Of a stretch of DNA of 64,000 nt, positions 1-10,889 are shown piece after piece. How positions within the stretch are numbered: position 1 is the stretch's first letter; every line of letters starts with the position of its first letter. Location: the NCBI GenBank assembly GCA_015680685.1, contig MNCI01035621.1, positions 1,005,105 to 1,069,104 of the forward strand, read 5' to 3'. Position numbers and translations under genes: made by a program. Under the pieces are notes generated by a model. It saw only the letters and a list, made by a program, of their open reading frames with translations. It did not search any database and was not told where the DNA came from. This DNA is from Gnetum montanum. Lineage: Eukaryota > Streptophyta > Gnetopsida > Gnetales > Gnetaceae.

Positions 1-1998
1 CATTATCTTTTCCGTAGCCAAGTTAACATCATCTGTAAAAATAACATCCTTAGGGCCATTACGTATAACTTGTACGAAAGTAGCAAAATAGCTCGTTGGA
101 AGGCTATCACGGCAGAATTAGCTCTGCATTATATTGGCCAATCTTCTATGAAGGACCAAGCCATAGCCGATCAATTAGTAACATCTCCTATTGACAGTCA
201 GGAAACCATAGAGCCTGAATTTCTAGACGAATATGTACATAGTGTAAGCCCTATCTTAACAGGCCCCGAAGCGACGTTGTATTTCGATGGGGCTTCAACC
301 GCTAGGGGTGGCAGTGCTGCCACCATTATTATGCTATCACCTGAGGATGTGCGTCTTCACGCTTATCGCTTGACCTTCCCCTGTACGAACAATGTGGCAG
401 AGTACAAGGGGCTCCTCAAGGAATTACTAGCTGTAAGCGAACTAGATGTTCGACACTTGGCAGTTAGGGGTGATTCGATGCTCGTCATCAATCAGATCAC
501 AAGAGTCTACGCCTGCAAGGCTGCACATTTGCAGCCCTACTATGATATGGCTAAAGATCTTCTGAAGTGATTCGCGACCATCGATGCCCAACACGTGCCA
601 TGCACTGATAACACACTGGCCGATGCGCTGGCTACACTGGCTTTGAACGTACCCTCACACTTGTTCGATAGCTGCCCTGCTTTAATAACAGATTGTACAG
701 GTCCTATCATTCAGGCGGCGCACATATCTTCTCTTCTCGAAGAAAGCACGCCAGAATGGTACGACAACATTAAAACTTACCTCCTACAAGGCGAGCTACC
801 GCACGAATTGACACGCGCTCAAAAAGATGCAATCCGCAAGCGAGCTAGGCAGTACATGATCATAGGAGACAGTACTCTCTGCAGACGCTCTTTTGATGGT
901 GTGTTGCTTACCTGCGTTAATAAAGACCAAGCACAACATATCGTTGGCGAGGTTCATGAGGGATTATGCAGAGGACACGTAGCACCCTAGGCTATGGCTT
1001 CAAAAATTTGCCGCTTAGGGTAATACTGGCCACGCATGGAAAAAGATTGCCTGACAAAGGTTAAAACTTGTGACACGTGTTAGCTTCATGCAAAACTTAT
1101 ATACGTGTCACCTACAGAGTTACATATGACTCAGATAACATGGCCCTTTCAACGATGGGGACTAGACATTATAGGTCCCATCACGCCAAAATCTTCCGCA
1201 AGTCATAGTTTCATAATTACCACAACTGAGTACTTCACGAAGTGGGTAGAAGCTCTTCCTTTAAGGAAGATCACATCTCAACAAATTTGCCATTTCATCT
1301 TAGACAACATTGTAACTAGATTTGGCCTCCCAATGACTATCGTGACTGACAATGGGCCGCAGTTTAGTAGCACGGAAACCAAATCCTTCTGTGATAGCCT
1401 TGGCATTAGACAATTTTTTTCCTCGCCCTACTACCTGCAAGTGAATGGTCAAGCTGAAGCAACAAACAAAGTCATCATCAATTTGCTCAAAAAAATGCTC
1501 GTCAACAACAAGAGATGGTGGCATGAGAAAATCCTCTATGTGCTATGGGCGTATCGTACTACATGTAGGATGGCTACAGACAATACGCCCTATAGCCTAG
1601 TCTACGGATCTGAGGCAATGCTGCCCCTCGAGTTGCAAATTCCTTCTCTGAGAATGGTCCTCTCCACAATTAGAAATGAGGCTCAACACATCGAGTCTCA
1701 GATCATGGATTTAGATTCAATAGAGGAGAAGCGAATATAGATGCTTGATACAATCAAAAAGTATCAAGATAAGTAGAGGCAAAAGCATTGTCACAATCTT
1801 TAGCAGCGTTCAATCAAGAAAGGAGATTTAGTTCTCAAGGCCGTTTGTGAACCAGTAGGTTAAATTTCTACAAACTGAGAGGGCCCTTTCTTGGTGACTG
1901 ATGCGTATAGCAGCGGAGCATTCAAGTTAGCGGATGTCGATGGCAATGAGTTACCAAACCCTATCAATCATATATATCTGAAGCGGTACTACATATAG
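1..1998 (+). pseudogene. pol: Pol fragment of A: RT connection, second RNase H, integrase
   Basis: One frame runs from base 1 to the TAG at 1996-1998, interrupted by a TGA at 568 and several TAGs (for example 988). The start is the tether after RT (KIARWKAITAEL). A second, archaeal-type RNase H follows with acidic residues in YFDGAS, AEYKGL, RGDS and ADALATLA, which is typical of the Tat branch. Integrase has a zinc finger (HEGLCRGH ... CDTC), a DDE core (GLDIIGP, VTDNGPQF, NGQAEATNK) and a C-terminal part ending in YLKRYYI. The product would hydrolyse the RNA of the hybrid and insert the cDNA. RT itself is upstream of the window. The stops make this copy inactive as it stands. Confidence 0.9.
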
Positions 1999-2024
1999 TT
2001 GCATCTCCAGTGTGAATATCAGGT

Positions 2025-2520
2025 ATGTCCACCATCGTCCGCTACGATGCTAAACTGGCAACAAAGGTCTGCTACGACGTAAAACTGGCACTCCCCTCAC
2101 GCGTCCGCCATGACGCTAAACTGGTACTGACCGTCTGCCACGACACAAAATTGGCAAGTTGTGACCATCTGCTACGATGTAAAACTGGCAATGTTGTACA
2201 GGTCCGCCAAGATGAAAAACTGGCATCTTTTGCACGCATCTTCCACGACGCTAAACTGGCATCGGCTGTCCATCATGACATAAAACTGACAAAGGTAAGT
2301 AACCGTCTGCTGAGATGTAAAACCAACACAGACTTGTCCCTGGGTCATGACATAAAATTGACATCCACAGCACGGTCTGCTGAGACCATAAATCAGCCTC
2401 GCCACCGTTCGCTATGACGTAAAACTAGCATTTCTTGGTCCGCCCAGACTTTAAACTGGGACCATGGTCTGCTGAGACTTAAAACCAGCAATGACAGTCT
2501 CCCAGGACTTAAAAATGGGG
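2025..2520 (+). repeat. Array of ~24-nt motif, after integrase (element A)
   Basis: About fifteen degenerate units fit GTCYGCTAYGAC-N-TAAACTGGCA, separated by 0-12 nt of variable spacer. Later units drift to CTGAGACTTAAAACCAGCA. All have the same orientation. Translated, the units give a periodic YDxKLA pattern, but stops and frame changes between units argue against coding. The array begins 27 bp after the integrase stop. Closely matching arrays lie at the same place in B, D and E. Confidence 0.85.
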
Positions 2521-3617
2521 TGTACAAACTGCTCCCATGCAACTTAAGAAAGTGGGATTATCTCTGTGCAGCTGCAAGACACGTGGGATGGGATGCTGGG
2601 ATAGTCCCAGCGTCATTACCTCACCGGTATTCTACTGATTCCTCGGATATGCCGAAGGGCATACTACTGATCCCTCGGAGGTATCGTCACTACACCTATT
2701 TTAGTGGTGGTGCCTCTGAGAGGTTCTTTTTGCCATCTGGAGCCCCAAAGGTGTTCTCATCAACTACGGCTTTGGGGATCTCCGCTCATCATCACTACCA
2801 GGCCCTGGCTTCATAGATTCATTTGGCCGGTTCTTTACATAACCAGTCAGATGCGCTGAGTCTGATGTTCTTTGGCGGTGATATGTTGGGCCAAGCATGA
2901 AGGGTGAAAACTCAGGCCTCATGCTATAGCTCCTCCTCTAAGGCCCGTTCGCTCTTTCTTGCCTCAAACGGTGCTCGTTTCGACAACCTCGCCGGTTGTG
3001 CGCACGAGCAATGGCACCCTCTGTTTTCTTCTGTGGTTGCAGGTTACTTGCTTCGAGGACGTCGTTTAAAGGTGCATTCATCTGAGCAGTAAAGTACAAA
3101 CAACATTTTGAAATTACTCCTCAGGTTAGCCTGTCCACTTAGAAGTGCATCCCTCTTCCCCTTGTGACCCTACCCTTGGCTCTTAATCCGCTTCACTCCT
3201 ACCATCTACTTCCTGTATGCAAAAGCTACATACACAAGCACCCGTTTTCCGCACTCGCATTGCCATCAAGTCAAAAAACTGGTGTAATGTAATTACATGT
3301 TATAGCAGAGATATTGTAGAAGTGACGCGCTGTGCTCCTTTTGCAAGCATTCCTGCTATAGTCTGTAACAGAGAAATCTCAGACTGATGCGCTATGCTCG
3401 TCTGAAAGCATTCCTGTTAATATAAGTATGCATACGTTTCTGTGTGTTCAATGAGCATATTCCATACTTCTGCCATCCTAACTCATTTGAGTCTTCCCTG
3501 AACTTGTTCCCTGCCAAATCATCTTATCTCCCATACCCTCCATCCTTGCTCTTCTGTGTTGACAGGGCAACACTTGAGTGGCCATTGACGGACACTGTTG
3601 GTACTTTTACCAATCCG
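2521..3617 (+). other. 3' noncoding region of A
   Basis: No credible coding frame. It can be followed with gaps against 42881-43902 of B, including a block around CGACAACCTCGCC and GAGCAATGGCA, so it is a conserved noncoding part of the family between the motif array and the PPT. It may hold packaging or polyadenylation signals, but none is identifiable by eye. Confidence 0.6.
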
Positions 3618-3690
3618 GTGTTTCGTATTCTTTGTCGACGTCTTTCGGGCAAGCCCTCTAACCGTCAACAAAGAGGGGCCATTGAAACAC
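3618..3690 (+). promoter_or_regulatory. PPT with inverted repeat spanning the LTR junction (A)
   Basis: The PPT core AACAAAGAGGGG lies at 3668-3679, followed by CCAT and the LTR start TGAAACAC at 3683. GTGTTTC (3618-3624) is the exact reverse complement of GAAACAC (3684-3690). Inside it TTTGTCGACG (3631-3640) pairs with CGTCAACAAA with one mismatch. The PPT primes plus-strand DNA; the surrounding stem recurs in every element here. Confidence 0.8.
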
Positions 3691-5252
3691 TGTGAAAATT
3701 GTGAGTCGGCCTCAGGCAAAGATTCGCGATTAGGCAAGAATACATGTCCCGATTCCAGAAGGGAGAACAAGGCAGAGTAAGACAAAGAGACGCGTAGCAT
3801 CAAGTCTTCAATTTCTTTTGTAGATTTTCAATATCACTATGTTTTATCTTTGTACGCTATATCACGCGACGTAGTGTAATGATGCTTAGCATGATTCTAT
3901 TCAACATAGTCTAGTATCAGAAGGCGACTTACTTCAGCATCTAGGGAGGCTTAAGCAGCGTAATATGCGACTTCTTGTATATTTTGCTAAGTCTTTTGTC
4001 CAAGGCCGAGCTTACGCTCTATTATGCACGGCAGTGTAATGAGCTTCGAAAAATTCAAAGAAAGTCTAGAAGAAGCACAATAGATCAACTCTTTTTCCTT
4101 TTCTTGCAGATAGATCACCTTACGCTCTTTACGCAACGCAGCGTATCTCAGTGTAATGCATCGCCAAGCTAATCATCATTTATGCTTCACTACGCTCGAC
4201 GGCGTAAATGAGCGTAAAATAGCTTGAATACATTGTTTTCATGCTTTTTTACACTCTTGCACACAACACAACACGAATGAGCGTAATGTAGCCTAAAGTC
4301 AACTGAGACATGCCCAACACACATCTGTTATTCACAGTACGCAAATGAGCATATTGTGCGTAATCATAAAGTTCAACACAAAGTTGGTTAGGTCAACGGC
4401 ATTTCGAAATGTCTGAGACACGTGTCATCACAGCCATGATTTCTCCACACGTTGTCAAACCTATGAATACTCCAGTTGGCAAAAAGAAACGGAGAAGAGG
4501 GGAGAGGGACACATAGAGACAGACAGAAGCAGAGAGAGCAGCACTTTGGCAAATTTTGATAGCATCACCTTCTAACAGAGACAGAGCATATTTTGCTTGA
4601 GCATTGGCAGCAAGAGCCATCGGTCCTTTGGCGAAGACACAACTTTCCCCAGCAGGCGACCATTGGCAGTTTCGAGCAAAGACTACCTAAGGTGAAAGGA
4701 GCATATCAGAGATCGATAGATCATATGGCACGGTTTACGAGCTCTATTGATCAGAAACAGTTGATCGATAGACATTAGAATTTGACCTTCCTTGCATCCC
4801 ATCTCTGGCCTATGAGGTAGATCGGACTCCATTCTATACCTCTACTTGGACAGTTTTCTTGTTATTTTGTGTTTGCTTTACATCAAGTAATCGGGGTCTC
4901 CCCATTGTAACGTGGTATACAAAATATTCATTCTTCAAGTCAAAACGTAGATCTTGAAACCACGCGTTTCTCTCGTGTCTACTTCTTCTTACCGTTTTAG
5001 CGTTATCATCATTGTAATTAATCTACATTGTTTTCCCCTCATTTTGTGACTCGTCGAATCAAATCGTTTCATGCAACATTCATGATTTCCATCGGTTTAC
5101 TAATTTAGTAAGTCCTTGTCTGATCGACAAGACCGTTCAGGGCGCCGTGGATTCATTTTTCTAGCATAGCCCTCGCACGGATCCGTGGTTAAGACTGTGT
5201 ACACGGAATTTCGTTTGGTATTTTCCAGCTACCGACATTTTCTGTCGTTACA
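3683..5252 (+). repeat. 3' LTR of element A
   Basis: About 1570 bp from TGAAACACTGTG to TCGTTACA, matching both LTRs of B and the LTR of G along their length. U3 (about 4005-4370) has many GCGTAA/TTACGC words. The TATA site seen in B is altered here (CTATGAATA near 4461). The conserved U5 block (AAGTCCTTGTCTGATCGAC ... GGATCCGTGGTTAAGAC) ends the LTR. Confidence 0.9.
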
Positions 5253-6540
5253 AAAATAGCCATCAAAAAGATTAAATTAAGATCTACAAACCCATTACCT
5301 TCAATTTTATAGAGGCATAGCCATTATTCCAAGGAAAAAAGCAATTCTTTACATACTTTTTCATGCTAAAACTTCAAAAATCTCAAAACCTAGATTTCAT
5401 ATAACTATGGAAATAGTTGAAATAAGAAAAACCATTGAAACCCATTAAGATTCACACCAAATAATGTGGTGGGATTTTTTTTACTTTAATTTTAAAAAAT
5501 CCTAAGGCATAGATTTGGAAAAAATGACCACACCCCAAAATTTTGACAAAAAGGCATGAACAGCAAGCCCTATTTTCAAAATGAAATATAGAAAAATTAA
5601 AACAATGAAAAAACTATAGATTTGCATGGAAGAATCCAAAATAGGAGCTCAAATATTATAAAAATTTCATTTTAATCTCTCCACCAAAGTAGATCTAAAA
5701 AAATAGTCGTAACACATAGGAAGAAAAAAACTAGAAAAACCATAACAAAGGAAGGCAAAAATAGGTAGAAATGCCTATCTTGGAGTAGTAACAAAAGTAT
5801 CCTGGATGGAGATGTGACTAGGTACTTCTTCTAGCTACTGAGAATTTCCATCCACCTTCTAAATTATAGGATTTTTTCCCTTTAGCCCTTGTTGCTTTGG
5901 CACCATGGTAGGCTCAACATTGGAAACGACTGAAAACAAAAGAGGATGAGAGATCAACACTAGCTATGAGGAAGGTGGAAGGCTTCCATGGTAAGAATTA
6001 GATATTGCTACCACAAGAATATCTACTAGAGCTCTCCTCCAATGTGTTGTTTCTATATAATTATACTTGTGATCAAAACATGCAACATTTGACATATAAA
6101 ACTCATCTAAAACCTAAATGCACATATTGAAACCCTAGCTACCAATTCAATGCACCATAACTACAACTACACTAAAGTGCAAGGGGGAAATGTCTAGTTC
6201 ATGGTGGTTTTGGATGAGAAACAAATTCATTTTAAAAAAATTTCAATTTTTAGATTGTGGGCCCCACCTTGTGCCTTCACTCTTAATCAAAACTTGCATC
6301 AACACTAATATTTTTACTAATTTTAACACTTAAAACATTATGGTAACCTTAACCCCATGCATCCATGTGGGGAATACCATGAATAAAATGGAAACATGCC
6401 TATTATTTTATAAAATCATTAGAATTATGAATATTTTTCTACTTTTAGTAACCCAAACATACCTTTGTCAACCTTGAGTTTCCAAAAGTGGGTAAGGCAT
6501 GAGCAAGGTTAGACACCATGGATTTCCACACTAGGGTAGT
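5253..6540. other. AT-rich noncoding part of element D
   Basis: No gene, LTR end or protein similarity is visible. The stretch is A-rich, with occasional TTCCAT and GTGGG words like those of the tandem array that follows. Its place after A and before the D array and pol suggests element D interior interrupted by A. Confidence 0.4.
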
Positions 6541-9500
6541 AGTGCCTAGCATGGAAGAAGGATGGCAACACCTTCCCTTACCTACCAAAATATTTTTAGC
6601 ATACGTTTGATCCCAAAGTGGGCTCCATGTGACCTAGAACCCCTCCAAGCATCTCTGGAAACCTCAAAATCCCACCAAACCTAGTCAAAACTAGTGAAAA
6701 TCTAAGACATGGTGTTTTTTACACTAAGGAATTCTTCTTCCACATTGATCCTCTTACCCTTAGCATGGATAGATGGGGGAAGAAAAATTAACTTAAATTG
6801 ATGACCTAATGACCATCTCTTGATGCCTGATGATCCCTAGACCCTACTAGAACCCTCTAGAGCTTCCAAAAGCACAAGTATTAGTCAAATATGGCACAAT
6901 AATGTAATCACCCTCTCATTCATGCTAGGGCCACCATTCCCAAAATGGATGAAAGGGAGGGAGATTACATGAGGCACTTAGAAACCTTCAACTTATCAAA
7001 TCTTGACACCTAACATTGACCATTGACATCAATAACCCTTGCGGTTGACATGCATGGTCAATTAGCTATTGATTTGGCCTAGATTTGACTTTCTTGATTG
7101 GAGGAGACCTCTTCCATGCTGAGCCTTCCATCCCTAGGATGAAAAGATTTGGAGAAGCTTAAAAACCCCCTCATAGCCTTCAAAATAACTAGATATTCAC
7201 CTTAGGAACTAATGGCCAATGATAATAACCCTATGGACACTCATTCATAGCTAGAATGATCACAAAAATCTAAAATATATTTTTCCCCAAATTTTCCATG
7301 CTAAGCATGGAAGCCCCATCATGGAAAATATAGGGAAATCCCAAAATATTCTTTGTGACCCTTAAATTTTAACATTAAACATTAGAAATCGATACCAACA
7401 ACCTTAGAATCTTTCATACATTATTGAAAGTGACCATAAATGGTCAAAAATATTTTCTCCAAACTTTTCATGTTAACCATGGAAGCCCCAATGTGGAAAA
7501 AAGGGGGGACACCCAAAAATTACATAATAACTCTTGAAATAACCAAACTTTAACATCAAGTATCAACAATCAACACTAGCAACCTTAGAAGCCTACATGC
7601 ATAAGTGAAGATGATCATAAAGGATCAAAAAGCTTTTCCCCTAATTTTTCATGTTGAGAATGGAATCCCTAGTGTGGAAAAAGAGGGGAAAAGCCTAAAA
7701 AGCCTCTCATCAACCTTCAAAATAGCAACATTTTGATAGTAGACGTTAACCATCATGACACAAAAGTAAAAAAATCTATTTCACTCAATTTTCCATGCTA
7801 AGAATACTATTCCTAGCATGGAAAAAGAAGTGGAAAAGTTCAAAAACCACTTGGAAAACCTATAAACTAGCTAGTTTTGACTCCAAACCATAGTCTTCAA
7901 ACACAGTAGCCCTAAAGGTTGATGTGCATGGTCGATTAAAGTTTAAACTAGGCTAGCTCTGAGTTTTATGTTGTCTCCATGGTGGAAATGTTTCCGTCCA
8001 TGTTGCTCAATGTGGAAATTAATGGGGATACCTATTTGAGATCCATAACTACCTTGGAACAATATTAACTAAACTTTCATGCACTCTAAGACCTTGCCAA
8101 CATCATTTAGATCCTTCAAACTTGAAGAAATTAATGTCAAAATGTCAAAATATGATTCCCATTAGTTTTCCACATTGAGCATCCTAAACCTAGAATGGAA
8201 AAAGGGGGGAAGCCTAAACAAATCTTAAAAATACCGAAAATGTCCAAAATTTATTACCAAACCCTAGTCCTCAACCCCGATAGCTCTAGACACTGACATG
8301 TGTAGTCAATTGAGGTCAAAATTTATTTAGATCTAAGATGCATACTTCTTCCATGCTGGGGATCCCTTTTTCCATGCTAAGGATAGTATCTCTAGTGTGG
8401 AAACTCAAGGGGGAACTTTTTTGGAACTTTAAAACACTTCAAAAAAACATTAAATGACCTTTTATGCACTCTAGAATCCTAGCAACAAACATTAGAACCC
8501 TCAAACTTTATGAGATTGATCATAGATGGCAAAAAGTGGTTCCCCCTTGTTTTCCAAGCTGAGCTTTCCATCTTGAAGGTGGAAAAAGGGAGGAAAGTCA
8601 AAACCCCACTTAGGGATGTCCAAAACTACTAAATTTTCATGGATCCATAGCCCTTGACCTTGGTAACTTTAGGAGGCAGCATGCATGGTTGATTATAACT
8701 TGAATTGTCCTAGATCTAGTATTCTTGCTTTTTCCATATTGGAGTAACTTTCCTAGCATGGAAATAAAGGTGGGAAGCTACTTTTCCACTTTTGGAGGTA
8801 AGATGAAACTCCTAGAAGCCAAAGATCTACACTAGAGAAGCCTCAAGATTTTGCTTGTCTGACCTCATTTCAACCTTCAAAATCCATTCCCCTCATTCTT
8901 CCATGCTTGAGTAACTACCCTAGTGTGGAAACATAGGGGAAGATGATAAGTACCCTTAAATATCCTTAAACATGCTCAAAATTAGCCAGAAACATGTAAA
9001 ATCGAAGTCTACAACCCTAGAGGCCTAGAAACCTAGCCAAAATGCCCTAAATCACTTTGAATTTATAAAAAAAGTATCCCCTTATTTTTTCACACTAAGG
9101 ATACTATTCCCATCATGGAAAAGGGGGGGGGAAGCCATTTTTCCACTCAAAATTACCTCAAAACAAGGCCAGAAGATGCACAAGTTCTAGATTTGGGTTC
9201 CTACTACTTGTTCGACCATGTTTAACCTCATTTCTGGCTTGGATTTTGGTTCTATATGATAAACCCCCTCTTTTCGATGCTAGCTAGCATAGAAACAAGG
9301 AGGGAAGGCTTTAGAACTTGCTTTTTGACCTTTACTAACCTCTAGAGTGTCCAATTTGGATGGATTTGACCCTGCACTAACTTGGGAACGTCCCAAAACC
9401 TTGGTTTTAGACCTCTAATCATCCCAAACATATTTTCCTTGGTTTTCACACTAATGGTCTCTATTTCCATACTAAACCCAATGTGGAAGTCTCAAAACAC

Positions 9501-10250
9501 TTGATTTTTATGTCCAAATAGCCTACATTGATTCCTGAACTCACCCAATAGCATTATAGCCTCAAAACATGGCACGCTAAGGCCTAAAATTGGAAAAGCA
9601 TAAGAGGCCTTAAATATCCTTAAACATGCTCAAAATTAGCCAAAAACATGTAGAATCAAAGTCTAAAACCCTAGAGGCCTAGAAACCTAGCCAAAATTCC
9701 CTAAATCACTTTGAATTTATAAAAAAGTTTTCCCTTATTTTTTCACACTAAGGATACTATTCCCATCATGGAAAAAGAGGGGGAAGCCATTTTTCCACTC
9801 AAAATTACCTCAGAACAAGGCCAGAAGATGCACAACTTCTAGATTTGGGTTCCTACTACTTGTTTGACAATGTTTAACCTCATTTTTGGCTTGTATTTTG
9901 GTTCTATATGCTAAACCCCCTCTTTTCGATGCTAGCCAGCATGGAAACAAGGGGGGAAGGCTTTAAAACTTGCTTTTTGACCTTTATTGACCTCTGGAGT
10001 GCCCAATTTTGATGGATTTGACCCTGCACTACCTTGGGAAGGTCCCAGAACCTTGGTTTTAGACCTCTAATCATCCCAAATATATTTTCCTTGGTTTTAA
10101 CACTGATGGTCTCTGTTTCCATGCTAGACCCAATGTGGAAGCGTTAAAACACTTGATTTTTATGTCCAAATAGCCTAGATTGATACCTAAACTCATCTAA
10201 TAGCCTTATAGCCTCAAAACATGGCTTGCTAAGGCCTAAAATTTGAAAAA
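6541..10250. repeat. Degenerate ~185-bp tandem array with palindromes (element D)
   Basis: A recognisable module recurs about every 180-190 bp (near 6550, 6740, 6930, 7110, 7290, 7470, 7645, 7790, 7985, 8170, 8360, 8550, 8740, 8900, 9090, 9270, 9450, 9745, 9925, 10095). Each has TTTTCCATGCT, a loop of about 15 nt, then AGCATGGAAAA and a G-run. The clearest, 7789-7825, has perfect 11-bp arms. Spacers are strongly diverged, so this is old. No coding frame is present. The same AGCATGG words occur in the D LTR, which ties the array to D. An independent satellite is possible. Confidence 0.65.
8954..10250 (+). repeat. Direct tandem duplication, 654-bp unit
   Basis: The block starting CCTTAAATATCC at 8954 is repeated from 9608, offset 654 bp, with few differences to about 10250. 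Each copy spans three palindromic modules and ends in a motif-like CTAAGGCCTAAAATT. It is a recent higher-order duplication in an otherwise old array. Confidence 0.85.
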
Positions 10251-10509
10251 CCTAACTATTTTTTGACCTATATTAGCCACATTTTATCATATATAGGCTA
10301 CTTTGCTTGATTTTTTCCTTATTACATAATGTCTTGGCTTGTTTTTGGACTTATGTTGCCTCAATGACCTTGTTAACCTTCTATGGACTTTATACAACCC
10401 AATATCTTTATTATTTGTCTTATTATAGCTCTATTTAGCTTTGTTTGGCCTTTAAATGGTATCAAATAGTGGTATTTGACCTTCTCTAACCACCATTTGA
10501 CACCATATG
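10251..10509. other. AT-rich noncoding spacer before the D motif array
   Basis: Repetitive words such as GACCTTTATT and GGCCTTTA recur, but there is no gene and no LTR boundary. I see nothing else to support. Confidence 0.4.
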
Positions 10510-10600
10510 ATCATGCCCTACTAAGGCCTTGAACTAGCATCATAGTCTACTAAGACTATAAACTGGCATCATGGCCCACTAAGGCCTAAAATTGGAAAAA
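10510..10600 (+). repeat. Short-motif array upstream of pol (element D)
   Basis: Three sense-oriented units of the lineage motif (CCTACTAAGGCCTTGAACTAG, CTACTAAGACTATAAACTGG and CCACTAAGGCCTAAAATTGG, written here as separate units) at about 25-nt spacing. They precede the RT region as the post-protease arrays precede pol or cargo in other elements. Confidence 0.7.
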
Positions 10601-10889
10601 TTGTGGCCTTTATTAACCATTTTTAGCCTTATACTTTCCCTTGTTTGACCTTTATGTGATCTTTATTTTCCTCTATAAGACTTTTCTAAATTGACCTTAT
10701 CTCATTGATGACTTTGGATGGCCTTGACTGCATTAGATTTACATGTGTTTTATGGCATTATAACATTATTTATTCACTTTTACCCTAGTGTCACTTAATA
10801 AGCTTTCGGTTGACATGTAGGATCAAAGTATGAGTACTTGGAAGTAAATTAGTTTGCCTTTGTGCTGACATGGACCTCATGGTGATATT

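Larger units (their letters stand above)
1..5252 (+). mobile_element. Element A: 3' half of a Tat-type Ty3/gypsy retrotransposon
   Basis: The window opens inside pol. In order come RNase H, integrase, a sense-oriented short-motif array, a 3' noncoding stretch, the PPT hairpin and a complete 3' LTR ending in TTACA. Its 3' noncoding part and LTR resemble those of B throughout (roughly 80 percent by eye), so A and B are one family, yet A has pol and B does not. The 5' LTR, gag and any cargo lie outside the window. The sequence after 5252 is AT-rich material unlike A and seems to be the interior of the older element D, so A is probably nested in D. No TSD can be tested. Confidence 0.9.

Noticed and set aside
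2025-2417. A 130-residue frame with periodic YDxKLA peptides
   Set aside because: It is the motif array read in one frame. Spacer lengths are not multiples of three and equivalent arrays in other elements have stops, so it is not treated as a protein.
2025-2520. CRISPR-like repeat-spacer pattern
   Set aside because: Eukaryotic retroelement context, degenerate repeats, very short spacers and no associated genes.
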